Of a stretch of 13,708 nucleotides of DNA, positions 6,292-13,703 are shown one piece after another. The notes below the pieces were generated by a model. The model searched no databases. It saw only the letters and a list, made by a program, of their open reading frames with translations, and was not told the DNA's origin. Within the stretch, counting starts at the first letter, position 1, and the number at the start of each line of letters is the position of its first letter. Source of the DNA: Bacteroidales bacterium UBA6340 (GTDB taxonomy: Bacteria; Bacteroidota; Bacteroidia; Bacteroidales; Paludibacteraceae); NCBI GenBank assembly GCA_002440265.1, contig DJSG01000047.1, forward strand, positions 3,468 to 17,175, given 5' to 3'. A program made the position numbers and the translations under genes.

Positions 6292-7548
6292 TTACTTGTA
6301 CAGATAATACTCCCTCGACGCCTTCCTGTACGCCTCCACGTCCTTGTACCAGTAATCCTGCACGTCCTCCCAGCGGTACCGTTGCCCGAACATCTCGCGA
6401 ATCTTGTTGGTGCCGCACACTTTGTCGAACATACCAAAGCGGCTCTGGTCGCACAACCTGAACCAGTCCTTGTCGGGATACAACCGCATAAGTTCCTGTA
6501 CAATAAGGAATTGCACCTCACTCAATCGCGCTTTCTCGTAGTCCATGATGTGTATCTGCACGCCCTGAATCTGCTCGCCTTTGAACACGCTGTAGTAGGG
6601 CTTGTAGTAAATCGGACGGAAGTACAGCCCGGGCAACTCCAACGCATTCATGGCGTCTGCCAGACTGTCGGCGTTAATCCACGGAGCCCCCATCAACTCG
6701 AACGGCAGCGTATACCCTACGCCGATATTCACGTACCCGAACTCCCCGAAGATGCCCGTCACGGGATAGAACAGCGCAGTCTTACCCTGCGGCACGTGCG
6801 GCGAAGCCACTACCCATTCCAAGCCCGTCTCATCCCATGTCATATCGCGGGTCCAGCCCTCCATCGGCACCACCGTCAGGCGGCACGGGTGCTCGGCTTG
6901 CGCATTCAGGTACAACGCCAACTCACCCGGCGTCTGACCATATATATAAGGTATCTTGAACTGGCTGACGAACGACACATAGCCGTCCTCCACCAGATTG
7001 CCTTCTATCTTCCTGCCCCCCAGCGGGTTCGGGCGGTCCAATACCACCAGTTCCTTGTCGTATTCCGCGCACGCCTCCATCAGCATGCCCATCGTGGAGA
7101 TATACGTGAAACTGCGGCAGCCGATGTCCTGAATATCATACACCATCACGTCTATCTCGTCCATCATCTCTTTTGTCGGTTTGCGCGTAGCCCCATACAG
7201 CGAGTACATACGCAGTCCGGTACGCTTATCAACCTCATTACCAACATGGTCGCCCGCATGCACGTTGCCCCTTACGCCATGTTCGGGACCGTACAACGCC
7301 ACCAAGTTCACATTCTCTGCCTGCCACAGAATATCGATGGTCGAATGCATCTGCAAGTCCACGCCAGTGGGGTTGGTACACAGCCCGACGCGCTTGCCTT
7401 CCAATGGTGCAAAGTTCTGACTCTTAAGCACTTCTATTCCGGGACGAACCACCGACTTTGTTGCCGCCTGTTTGCCGCAACCTGCCATACACAATGCCAC
7501 CGACAGGCTCACCAGCAGGCTTACGGATAAAAACAATTTCCTATGCAT
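6292..7548 (-). CDS. namZ: NamZ-like exo-beta-N-acetylmuramidase lipoprotein (DUF1343, GH171)
   Basis: A 418-residue exported protein of the DUF1343 family. Its characterised member, Bacillus subtilis NamZ, releases terminal MurNAc from the non-reducing ends of peptidoglycan fragments, so a role in cell-wall recycling or scavenging is expected. The N-terminus is a lipoprotein signal: a basic start, a hydrophobic core at about 5-20 and the lipobox MAGC with C24; no acidic surface-export signal follows the cysteine, so a periplasm-facing anchor is likely. Family landmarks are GKRVGLCTNPTGVD at 51-64, LYGPEHGVRG at 85-94 (E89/H90, the proposed catalytic pair), VMVYDIQDIGCRSFTY and VLDRPNPLGG. 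Length is normal for the family. It has a separate promoter at 7614-7645 and an A-rich leader, not a strong SD. It stands alone: 337 bp separate it from the next gene. No MurNAc kinase or transporter gene lies in the window. Confidence 0.9.
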   Translation of the reverse strand: MHRKLFLSVSLLVSLSVALCMAGCGKQAATKSVVRPGIEVLKSQNFAPLEGKRVGLCTNPTGVDLQMHSTIDILWQAENVNLVALYGPEHGVRGNVHAGDHVGNEVDKRTGLRMYSLYGATRKPTKEMMDEIDVMVYDIQDIGCRSFTYISTMGMLMEACAEYDKELVVLDRPNPLGGRKIEGNLVEDGYVSFVSQFKIPYIYGQTPGELALYLNAQAEHPCRLTVVPMEGWTRDMTWDETGLEWVVASPHVPQGKTALFYPVTGIFGEFGYVNIGVGYTLPFELMGAPWINADSLADAMNALELPGLYFRPIYYKPYYSVFKGEQIQGVQIHIMDYEKARLSEVQFLIVQELMRLYPDKDWFRLCDQSRFGMFDKVCGTNKIREMFGQRYRWEDVQDYWYKDVEAYRKASREYYLYK

Positions 7549-7613
7549 ATCTTTCTGTTGTCGTTATGAATATCTTACTATTCTGCCTATTCCTCTTTCT
7601 GTTGATTAGACCG

Positions 7614-7645
7614 CAAAGTTACGAAAAAAGCGTGATGTGTACAAT
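7614..7645 (-). promoter_or_regulatory. Bacteroidota-type promoter for namZ
   Basis: On the minus strand, TAACTTTG at 7621-7614 fits the -7 consensus TAnnTTTG exactly. ATTG at 7645-7642 is 20 bases upstream and is a three-of-four match to the -33 TTTG. The predicted transcript starts near 7607, leaving a leader of roughly 60 bases. Confidence 0.7.
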
Positions 7646-7659
7646 TTTTCTTGAATTTA

Positions 7660-7691
7660 TTTGCATAATCCAAAAAGTAGCAGTACCTTTG
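7660..7691 (+). promoter_or_regulatory. Perfect Bacteroidota-type promoter facing tRNA-Ser
   Basis: TTTG at 7660-7663, a 20-base spacer, then TACCTTTG at 7684-7691 match the TTTG-N19-21-TAnnTTTG consensus exactly. It is divergent from the namZ promoter. The first mature gene downstream is tRNA-Ser at 7923, about 225 bases past the expected start site, so the primary transcript would carry a long leader through the 11-bp array. Confidence 0.8.
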
Positions 7692-7764
7692 CACCCGCTT
7701 TCAGGATTGGGGCATCGCGCCTTTGGCGCAAGCAGGGTTGAACTTACGTGTAGTTTCGTACTGC

Positions 7765-7874
7765 GTATGTTTTGAAGGTTGTGGGGTGTATATCCGATAG
7801 ATGTAGATGTTATATCTGATAGATATAGATGTTATGTCTGATATATGTAGGGTGTATATTCGAAGCATTTCCGA
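7765..7874. repeat. Degenerate tandem array with 11/22-bp period (10 half-units)
   Basis: Consecutive 11-base units without phase slip include gtatgttttga, tgtatatccga, tagatgtagat, gttatatctga, tagatatagat, gttatgtctga, tatatgtaggg, tgtatattcga and agcatttccga. The clearest repeat is a 22-bp unit present three times between 7784 and 7849 with few changes. The strict 11-bp step is the same as in the array at 6028-6192, although the sequence is more A/T-rich. It lies between a perfect promoter and tRNA-Ser. Confidence 0.8.
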
Positions 7875-7922
7875 CCGCGTGGCTCCCGATTAACTCATAT
7901 AGCACATCGCGTTTTGACGCGG

Positions 7923-8009
<87 letters not shown>

Positions 8010-8033
8010 CAAAGTAATCGTTTCATAGCAAGT

Positions 8034-8067
8034 GCCCGATTGACATACCGCCAATCGGGCTGTTTTT
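8034..8067 (+). terminator. Intrinsic terminator after tRNA-Ser
   Basis: GCCCGATTG (8034-8042) and CAATCGGGC (8052-8060) form a perfect 9-bp stem with a 9-base loop, followed by TGTTTTTATT on the plus strand. Orientation and distance (25 bp past the tRNA) fit termination of the tRNA transcript. The minus strand lacks a T-run after the stem, so it is probably not the terminator of rlmH. Confidence 0.85.
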
Positions 8068-8078
8068 ATTATTCCTTC

Positions 8079-8549
8079 TTACTCATGATGATACGGCTCG
8101 CCGCGCAGAATAGTCATACCACGATATATCTGCTCCACAAATACAAGACGAATCATCTGATGCGAGAAGGTCATTTGGCTGAGAGATAGTTTGCCATTGG
8201 CGCGTGCATACACCGCCTCGGAAAAGCCATAAGGTCCGCCTACCACGAACATCACATCACGACCTGCCGACATCTTCTTTTGCAGATAATCGGCAAACTC
8301 TATGGAGCGGTACTCCCGACCGTGTTCATCAAGCAGAATCAAGTCGGTTGTTGCCCCCGCAGCACGTAAGATAAGTTCACCTTCTGCCTGCTTTTGTTGG
8401 TCTGTAGTGAGCGACTTGGTGTTGCGCAATTCGGGTATCACTTGCAGGTTGAAAGGCACATAGTGCGTCAGTCGGCGCATATAATCCTGTAGCAACGCCT
8501 CTATATGCGGGTCGGTGGTCTTACCCACTACAAGCAGTGTGATTTTCAT
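8079..8549 (-). CDS. rlmH: 23S rRNA (pseudouridine1915-N3)-methyltransferase RlmH
   Basis: A 156-residue SPOUT-class methyltransferase that, in the family, uses S-adenosylmethionine to methylate pseudouridine 1915 of 23S rRNA on assembled ribosomes. The length is the family norm. Features seen are the N-terminal MKITLLVVGK strand, LILLDEHGREYRS at 70-82, the cofactor-knot segment FVVGGPYGFSEAV at 101-113, LSLSQMTFSHQMIRLVFVEQIYRG at 121-143, and the conserved C-terminal PYHHE tail. The start overlaps the stop of the upstream TerB/J-domain gene by ATGA, so it is the last member of the 12519-8079 gene run. Confidence 0.97.
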   Translation of the reverse strand: MKITLLVVGKTTDPHIEALLQDYMRRLTHYVPFNLQVIPELRNTKSLTTDQQKQAEGELILRAAGATTDLILLDEHGREYRSIEFADYLQKKMSAGRDVMFVVGGPYGFSEAVYARANGKLSLSQMTFSHQMIRLVFVEQIYRGMTILRGEPYHHE

Positions 8550-9316
8550 TTGATACCGCGCAGAAGTTTGATGTGTTCATATGCCTTGTTGATAGTACGG
8601 AATTTCTCTGTGGCTTGCAGACGTATCTCCTCACCTGCATTGGCTACCTTGTCAGGATGGTACTTCATTGCCATTCGGCGATAGGCACGCTTCACCTCGT
8701 CATCGGTTGCCGTAACCTCTATCTCCAGTACAGTATATGCCCAATTGGGGTCTTGTGCCTTGCGGTACATGGCACTAAGCGACCGGTAATCAGCATCAGA
8801 CACTCCCATATTAACCGATATGAGTTCTATCGTCTGCCGTTCCGCTTCGCACACATCACCGTCGGCATTCGCCAAGTCAAGCAACAGGTGCAGCAACTCC
8901 AATCGGGTGGAATAGTTCACGTTTTGAGCGATTTGCCTTGATACGGCAATGGGGTCTATGTCGCGCTCCAGCAGGTGTTTGAGCAGTTGAAGTGCCTCTT
9001 TGGCTCCTTCTTCGCCGAAGTTACGCACAAAGAACGGCTTGATGTAGTTCACCTCTGCCTTCAGCACACGACCGTCTGCCTTCATCACACAGGCAATAAG
9101 CACCACGATTGACACACGTATGTCCCCCGCTGTGGCAATACGACGACCCGAAGTTGTTCTCCCTCTGGCTGAGGAAGAGTGTTCTGTATCATCACTTGCG
9201 TCCAACACAGGGGTCGTCGCGTCGAAGATAGAGGCAACGAACACCCCTATCAATGCCCCTATCGGACCACCCAATGCGAATCCTAATCCGCCTAATATCC
9301 ATTTAATTGCCGACAT
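8546..9316 (-). CDS. TerB-like and J-domain (DjlA-like) co-chaperone
   Basis: A 256-residue protein with three parts. Residues 1-33 are a glycine-rich hydrophobic segment (GGLGFALGGPIGALIG) that could anchor or insert in the membrane, like the N-terminal segment of DjlA. Residues about 64-185 resemble a TerB helical domain, with acidic MKADGR near 78-83 and ANADGDVCEAER at 149-160. Residues 192-256 are a C-terminal J domain with the HPD triad at 220-222 (KYHPDKV), which in the family stimulates the ATPase of DnaK. A charged low-complexity linker at 40-60 joins the anchor to TerB. It overlaps the end of the CDF gene by 14 bases and the start of rlmH by ATGA. The client is unknown; the role of DjlA in envelope stress is established only in proteobacteria. 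Confidence 0.88.
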   Translation of the reverse strand: MSAIKWILGGLGFALGGPIGALIGVFVASIFDATTPVLDASDDTEHSSSARGRTTSGRRIATAGDIRVSIVVLIACVMKADGRVLKAEVNYIKPFFVRNFGEEGAKEALQLLKHLLERDIDPIAVSRQIAQNVNYSTRLELLHLLLDLANADGDVCEAERQTIELISVNMGVSDADYRSLSAMYRKAQDPNWAYTVLEIEVTATDDEVKRAYRRMAMKYHPDKVANAGEEIRLQATEKFRTINKAYEHIKLLRGIK

Positions 9317-10301
9317 GTTGAGTTCCGTTTTTGTTGTCTGACATTATCACAGGCGCACCGCTGCACTTCAGCGCAGCATAGGCACCATTCACCTTTATCG
9401 GCTCGATATGTATGCCCACGTGTGTCTGTTCGCCGAACTGCTTTTTCAGACGGCGTTCAAGGTTGCTGGCATGCTGGTGTGCCACATACAGAGGCGTATC
9501 CCCTGGCATGCGCAGGTGCATTTCGATGGCGTAGTGATTGCCCACGCTGCGGGTCCGAAGGTGGTGCAGTTCACTCATTGCCGCGTCCTCGCTGACAATG
9601 TCAACAATTTGCTTTTCCACTTCATCAGGCAGACTCTTTTCCAAGAACTCTCCCATCGCATTGTACACCAATCGGGCAGCCGTTACAATAATCAAGATGC
9701 TGACTGTCAATGCCGCTATCGGGTCAAGGATCGTCCATTTCTGCCCGAGCAATATGGCTCCGCCGATACCGAGAGCCGTACCTACTGATGAAAACGCATC
9801 AGAACGGTGGTGCCATGCATTCGCCACCACGGCATCAGAGTGCACATGCTTGCCCACACGCACCGTGATTTGATACGTGATTTCCTTGAGCACAATGCTC
9901 ACCACTGCCGCCCAGAACGCAATCCACCCTGGCTCGGGCAACTGCTCGCCATGCGCTACATGTACAATCTTCTCCACTCCGTCTGCAGCAATCATGCCGC
10001 CTACTGCCAATAGTGCCAGCCCGATACACAGGGTTGCCAGTGTCTCGTATTTGCCGTGCCCGTAGTCATGGTCATGGTCGGCAGGACGGTTGCTGATTTT
10101 GATGAACACCAGCACCACCATATCCGTAAGGAAATCGCTGAGCGAATGTACTGCATCCGCAATCATTGCCGCAGAATGTCCTAATACGCCTGCCAGAAAC
10201 TTGAACGTCAGCAGCAGCATATTCACCACGCCACCCATAATGGTGACGCGGTAGATGCTACGTTCACGTTGCTTGTCTGTTTCTGTTATCATATCTGTCA
10301 T
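9303..10301 (-). CDS. Cation diffusion facilitator (CDF) family metal exporter
   Basis: A 332-residue inner-membrane proton/metal antiporter with several hydrophobic segments in the first 220 residues and a cytoplasmic metal-binding domain after it. The second membrane segment has H52-SLS-D56 and the fifth H164-HRS-D168, the paired HxxxD sites associated with zinc-type CDFs. A histidine/aspartate-rich loop, DHDHDYGHGKYET (75-87), links helices 2 and 3 and is typical of the group. The C-terminal domain carries HHLRTRSVGNHYAIEMHLRM and HVGIHIEP. The gene starts 12 bp after the GSCFA gene stop and overlaps the J-domain gene. Zinc is the most likely ion, but iron, cobalt or others cannot be excluded. 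Confidence 0.92.
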   Translation of the reverse strand: MTDMITETDKQRERSIYRVTIMGGVVNMLLLTFKFLAGVLGHSAAMIADAVHSLSDFLTDMVVLVFIKISNRPADHDHDYGHGKYETLATLCIGLALLAVGGMIAADGVEKIVHVAHGEQLPEPGWIAFWAAVVSIVLKEITYQITVRVGKHVHSDAVVANAWHHRSDAFSSVGTALGIGGAILLGQKWTILDPIAALTVSILIIVTAARLVYNAMGEFLEKSLPDEVEKQIVDIVSEDAAMSELHHLRTRSVGNHYAIEMHLRMPGDTPLYVAHQHASNLERRLKKQFGEQTHVGIHIEPIKVNGAYAALKCSGAPVIMSDNKNGTQHVGN

Positions 10302-10313
10302 GCTATCAAAGCA

Positions 10314-11243
10314 TTAGTCCGTTAATACCCATGGGTAGCGCACACCCAATGCCTTCTCTTCCTCTTTCAATCGTTGTGTGAACCGCACCGACTCGGCACT
10401 ATCGGGGTGCAGCAGGGTATGGTGTCTGTCACTGTAGAGTTGGTGTAGCGCACGCATCTCCTGTTGTGTTTCCTTGGTCATATATATATCCGCAAAACGC
10501 TCCCATATATATTGGATTGCCAATGGGGTAGGGTGCACCATATCATCAGCATAGAAACGGTAATCGCGCAGTTCGTCCATTATAATCTCGTAAGACGGAA
10601 AGTAGCAGGCTCTCCACGTCCCTCCCGTACAAGCGGACACTATTTGCTCTATCGCCAGCAGCAGTGTGCCCTTGCTCAATTGGTTCTCATGCAGCCCGTC
10701 CTTGATATGGCGTATAGGCGACACCGTGAAGATAAAATGCTTGTCCGTGTGCGCCGCCACTATCGGTTGCCACACCCGCACTATCTCCTCCGTATCCAAA
10801 CGCCTGCGCAGGAACTGGTCTGCGGGCATCTTGTGGCAGTTAGCCACTACCTCGCCGCCACGCTCATACACCCATGCCGTGCCGAATGTCACAATCACCA
10901 CGCTGGCTTCGCGAAATGCCGTTTGCAGCACGCGGATACTCTCTCGGCAACGCGCGACAGTCTCTTCCTTGTCTGCAGCGGAGTATACGCCGTGGTGGTA
11001 CATCGAATGCCACAACCCGCCATACTCCACCAACTCAGGCACCTCGCGCAACATCAGCGCATTGGCTATGGACACAGGGTTGTACAGCGTGCCGAAAGGG
11101 TTTGCCGTCACTTGGAAATAGTATTCACCCATCTTTGCCGCCACATTGTCCGCAAAGCACGAACCGAGCAGCAGCACCTTGTCATCATATCCGATATGCC
11201 ACTCCGAAGGCTCTATATGTACAGGGGTACTCCATTTCATCAC
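10314..11243 (-). CDS. GSCFA-family SGNH-like hydrolase
   Basis: A 309-residue protein of the GSCFA family, named for the motif seen here at 27-31 (LLGSCFADN). Taken with YADDMVHPT at 231-239, where D234 and H237 form a DxxH pair, S28-D234-H237 is a plausible SGNH/GDSL-type catalytic triad, suggesting an esterase or acyl-ester hydrolase. Other shared features are the ANPFGTLYNPVSI segment at 47-60 and TVSPIRHIKDG at 173-183. No signal peptide is apparent, so a cytoplasmic location is expected. It follows the ABC permease gene after 34 bp that contain a heptamer repeat, and precedes the metal exporter gene by 12 bp. The biological substrate of this family is not known to me. Confidence 0.9.
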   Translation of the reverse strand: MMKWSTPVHIEPSEWHIGYDDKVLLLGSCFADNVAAKMGEYYFQVTANPFGTLYNPVSIANALMLREVPELVEYGGLWHSMYHHGVYSAADKEETVARCRESIRVLQTAFREASVVIVTFGTAWVYERGGEVVANCHKMPADQFLRRRLDTEEIVRVWQPIVAAHTDKHFIFTVSPIRHIKDGLHENQLSKGTLLLAIEQIVSACTGGTWRACYFPSYEIIMDELRDYRFYADDMVHPTPLAIQYIWERFADIYMTKETQQEMRALHQLYSDRHHTLLHPDSAESVRFTQRLKEEEKALGVRYPWVLTD

Positions 11244-11247
11244 TTAC

Positions 11248-11275
11248 AATTCATAATTCCTAATTCGTAATTCAT
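11248..11275. repeat. Heptamer tandem repeat, four units, between permease and GSCFA genes
   Basis: Four adjacent 7-base units, aattcat, aattcct, aattcgt and aattcat, fill most of the 34-bp gap between the two minus-strand genes. One position within the heptamer varies. No promoter or terminator is evident there. Confidence 0.85.
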
Positions 11276-11277
11276 CA

Positions 11278-12519
11278 TTACTCAAAGTGCATCACCCTTG
11301 CGGGACTTATCTTCGTCACTATCGCCGACGGTGCCAGCAGTATCACCCATGTCACCAACAGCGTTCCCGCATCCAGCAAGGCCAACCACCCCCACGGAAA
11401 GGCTATCGGCACATAACTCACGTAGTACGTAGCCGCCTCCAATGGAATCAGGTGCGTGAAGTACTGGATAGCGCACAACCCCAACCCGAGCACATTCCCC
11501 CACACCATTCCCTTGCCTATCAGCAGCATAGCCTCATACACGAATATCCTTCGCACAAAGCCGTCATTGGCACCCAATGCCTTCAGCACACCTATCAGTT
11601 GCACGCTGTCCAATATCAGGATTATCAACCCCGTCACAATACTGAACCCCGATACGCACAGCATCAGCAATATGATAATCACCACATTCATATCCAGCAG
11701 GTCAAGCCACGCGAATATCTGCGGGTTCAGTTGCTGCAGCGTCTGCGTATAGTAGGCATTGCCCTCGGCGTCAAGCCGGTTGGCGGTCGCGAAATACACA
11801 CGGTCTGCCACCTCGTCCAGATACCTCAGGTTGTCCACCAATATCTCTATACCCGAGGCTTGGTCGGGCTGCCAATGGTTCAACTGCCGTACCAAACCGA
11901 TGTCACCGAGGATAAACAGCCGGTCCATCTCGCTCATGCACGTGTTGTAGATACCCGTGATATGCAGCCGGCGCACACGCAACTCCTCTTCCACAAAGTA
12001 GCACAGGAAGTTATCTTCCGTCTCCAAGCCGAGCAAGTCACCCAACTCTTTGGAAATCAGCACCTCATTCGTCTCCTTGGGCAACTCGCCCGCCACAAGG
12101 TTCTGCGCGAAATACGACCAATAGTCCGTCCCCTTGAACACTATCCCCTGAAACGCACTGTCCGTCTTGATTATCCCCGGCTTGGACGCAAACACCGATA
12201 CACTCTGCACGTGCGGTATGCTGCGTAGCCGTGTCATCAGCGAGTCCGACACACGGATAGGCTGCAACTCATAGGTTGAGTTGTTGTCGAAGTTCACCAC
12301 CTGAATATGGCTGCCGAAACCCGCCACCTTCTGTGTTACCTCTTGCTTGAAACCTACCACCACGCATATCGTCACTATCATCACCATCACACCTATCACG
12401 ATACCGCCCAACGCTACACGCACAGCAGGGCGCGAAGACCGCCTTTCGCCGCTCTCCGAGAAGTATAGACGCTTGGCTATCTCCCACTCCGGTTGATATG
12501 TTTGCCGTCTTTTTGGCAT
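11278..12519 (-). CDS. LolC/LolE-type ABC transporter permease (FtsX/MacB-PCD)
   Basis: A 413-residue inner-membrane permease of the lipoprotein-releasing family; in characterised systems LolCDE lifts lipoproteins from the inner membrane to a periplasmic carrier. Topology by eye: an N-terminal cytoplasmic stretch beginning MPKRRQTYQPEWEIAKRLYF, helix 1 at about 34-56 (VALGGIVIGVMVMIVTICVV), a large periplasmic domain at about 57-270 (MacB-PCD), then helices at about 274-308, 328-355 and 375-400 forming the FtsX domain, ending KISPARVMHFE. The motif LIGVLKALGA near 310-319 is the typical coupling segment that contacts the ATPase. No ATPase gene lies in the window. The start lies 24 bp from the divergent exported-protein gene, whose promoter overlaps this gene's first codons. 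Confidence 0.92.
   Translation of the reverse strand: MPKRRQTYQPEWEIAKRLYFSESGERRSSRPAVRVALGGIVIGVMVMIVTICVVVGFKQEVTQKVAGFGSHIQVVNFDNNSTYELQPIRVSDSLMTRLRSIPHVQSVSVFASKPGIIKTDSAFQGIVFKGTDYWSYFAQNLVAGELPKETNEVLISKELGDLLGLETEDNFLCYFVEEELRVRRLHITGIYNTCMSEMDRLFILGDIGLVRQLNHWQPDQASGIEILVDNLRYLDEVADRVYFATANRLDAEGNAYYTQTLQQLNPQIFAWLDLLDMNVVIIILLMLCVSGFSIVTGLIILILDSVQLIGVLKALGANDGFVRRIFVYEAMLLIGKGMVWGNVLGLGLCAIQYFTHLIPLEAATYYVSYVPIAFPWGWLALLDAGTLLVTWVILLAPSAIVTKISPARVMHFE
12472..12504 (+). promoter_or_regulatory. Probable promoter for the LTxxQ-type exported protein
   Basis: TATGTTTG at 12497-12504 fits TAnnTTTG, and CTTG at 12472-12475 is 21 bases upstream, a three-of-four match to TTTG. The start of transcription would be near 12511, giving a leader of about 33 bases. 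It lies inside the first codons of the opposite-strand permease gene. Confidence 0.55.
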
Positions 12520-12543
12520 AGTTTTTGTATAGGTACAATCACC

Positions 12544-12975
12544 ATGAGTCGCAAATTACTCATATTCACCTTTCTGCTTACAGGCGCATCTGTGGCGTTT
12601 GCGCAATCGCCGTATATCCGCCGCACGCCCGAAGAAATGGCTCGCAAGCAGACGGAGATGTTAGTGCGCGACCTTGGCATTACCGATAGCCTCGTATGCG
12701 ACACCATATACAAAGTGCACCTTCATTTTGCTCTCCAAAGGCACCCCCACCCTACGCCCGAAGAAGTAGCACAATATCGGGACTCCCTTTCTCAGGCATT
12801 GCGCGGAATACTCACACCCGAGCAGTATCGTTTGTTCCTTGATAGCCGCAACAAGCCGGACCCGCGCTATCCGCAACCGCCTGTCAACCGTTTCGCTCCT
12901 GCGCCTTGCGACACCTGTTCTCCGCCGCCACGAGCAGCAGGTACGCCACCACCGCCGCCAGGCTACCTACTATAA
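12544..12975 (+). CDS. Small exported protein with LTxxQ-like motif and proline-rich tail
   Basis: A 143-residue predicted periplasmic protein. I start it at 12544 because MSRKLLIFTFLLTGASVAFA is a good Sec signal peptide with cleavage after A20; the ATG 51 bp upstream adds a segment that spoils it. The mature part has a charged helical region at about 26-60 (TPEEMARKQTEMLVRDLGI), a second helix around 70-90, and LTPEQYRLFL near 94-103, resembling the LTxxQ motif of Spy/CpxP-like periplasmic proteins and Bacteroides DUF4890-type proteins. The tail is proline-rich, with a CDTC pair and PPPPP. A chaperone or envelope-stress role is only a suggestion from this resemblance. It is the only plus-strand protein gene. 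Its last 92 bases are antisense to the end of the PAP2 gene. Confidence 0.75.
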   Translation: MSRKLLIFTFLLTGASVAFAQSPYIRRTPEEMARKQTEMLVRDLGITDSLVCDTIYKVHLHFALQRHPHPTPEEVAQYRDSLSQALRGILTPEQYRLFLDSRNKPDPRYPQPPVNRFAPAPCDTCSPPPRAAGTPPPPPGYLL

Positions 12976-13555
12976 GGCCGCCTGCAATGTCCAGCGGGTA
13001 ATGCACTCCAAGGTACATCCTGCTATAGCAATTAGCCGCCACCCAAAGCATCAAACCGAAGGTGGCTGCTTTTTTTCTCCATATTAGCGAAAACAGCAAC
13101 GCACACGCCATCGTATTCGCCGCATGACTGCTCACAAACCCGTATGCACCGCCACGATAGCCGCGCACGATGTGCAGCATACCCTCCAACGCAGGCTCAT
13201 GCGTCGGACGCGGACGGCACACCGCATGCTTGATAATGCCCGACGAGATATAGTCCGCCCCGCCGACTGCCACGGCAAAGGCCGCGAATATCAACAGGCA
13301 GTGTAGCACACACATTCTACGGTTCTGCTTGTCACTCCTCGCATTTCCATACCGTTGCTTGCTTTCTCTGTACGCCTGCACACCATATCGCCACACTATC
13401 AGCCCCACCAACACAGCATACAGCGGCAACCACGTGCTGCTCTTCGAGATATACCACATCAGCGTATCCGCCCATGGTGCGTGCCACCCGTTGATAGCCA
13501 CCAGCCACTCTTGGTCTGTGCGGATGAGGGGTTCTATGATACTCAACACTTCCAT
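12884..13555 (-). CDS. PAP2-family membrane phosphatase
   Basis: A 223-residue integral-membrane phosphatase of the PAP2 (type 2 phosphatidic acid phosphatase) superfamily, likely acting on a lipid phosphate or pyrophosphate such as undecaprenyl pyrophosphate. The tripartite signature is complete: K109-x6-R116-P117 (KHAVCRPRP), SSH at 142-144 in place of the usual SGH with the catalytic histidine H144, and S178-R179-x5-H185-x3-D189 (SRMYLGVHYPLD). Hydrophobic segments are seen at about 42-56, 83-101, 146-158, 164-176 and 190-210. A consensus promoter sits about 50-80 bp upstream. The 3' end runs 92 bp into the convergent exported-protein gene. The exact lipid substrate cannot be told from sequence. 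Confidence 0.92.
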   Translation of the reverse strand: MEVLSIIEPLIRTDQEWLVAINGWHAPWADTLMWYISKSSTWLPLYAVLVGLIVWRYGVQAYRESKQRYGNARSDKQNRRMCVLHCLLIFAAFAVAVGGADYISSGIIKHAVCRPRPTHEPALEGMLHIVRGYRGGAYGFVSSHAANTMACALLFSLIWRKKAATFGLMLWVAANCYSRMYLGVHYPLDIAGGLIVGSLAAVVAYLLLVAAENRCRKAQERNG

Positions 13556-13604
13556 TCCTCTCTATACTTCCAATGCTTTGATACACCGCATCAAGTTCGG
13601 ACTG

Positions 13605-13636
13605 CAAAGATACTCTTTTTGTGTGACCTGTACAAA
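13605..13636 (-). promoter_or_regulatory. Perfect Bacteroidota-type promoter for the PAP2 gene
   Basis: On the minus strand TTTG (13636-13633), a 20-base spacer and TATCTTTG (13612-13605) match the TTTG-N19-21-TAnnTTTG consensus exactly. Transcription should begin near 13598, leaving a leader of about 40 bases before the ATG at 13555. Confidence 0.85.
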
Positions 13637-13642
13637 TCTGCC

Positions 13643-13670
13643 ATTAACTATTAACCATTAACTATTACTA
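13643..13670. repeat. Heptamer tandem repeat upstream of the PAP2 promoter
   Basis: Consecutive 7-base units attaact, attaacc, attaact and a diverged attacta. It starts 6 bp beyond the PAP2 -33 element and runs into the long perfect hairpin at 13669-13703. Confidence 0.8.
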
Positions 13671-13703
13671 CTCTTAACTCGATGTCCCATCGAGTTAAGA
13701 GTA
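13669..13703. repeat. 16-bp perfect inverted repeat with 3-base loop
   Basis: Bases 13669-13684 and 13688-13703 are perfectly complementary around the loop TCC. No T-run follows on either strand within the window, so it is not a standard terminator. It could be the 3' end structure of a gene to the right, an operator-like dyad, or the end of a small mobile or repeated element. Confidence 0.8.

Larger units (their letters stand above)
7549..7922. other. 374-bp gene-free gap between namZ and tRNA-Ser
   Basis: This gap contains divergent consensus promoters (7614-7645 minus and 7660-7691 plus), a short perfect hairpin GCGCC-TTT-GGCGC at 7717-7729, and an 11-bp-phased repeat array at 7765-7874. 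No protein-coding ORF with a recognisable product is seen. The stretch 7698-7922 would be transcribed as a leader of the tRNA or as a small RNA. Confidence 0.6.

Noticed and set aside
6382..7530. 382-residue plus-strand open frame
   Set aside because: Antisense to namZ, of His/Arg/Val-rich shadow composition and without any recognisable motif.
8034..8060. Bidirectional terminator also serving rlmH
   Set aside because: On the minus strand the stem is preceded, not followed, by the A/T tract, so only plus-strand termination is supported.
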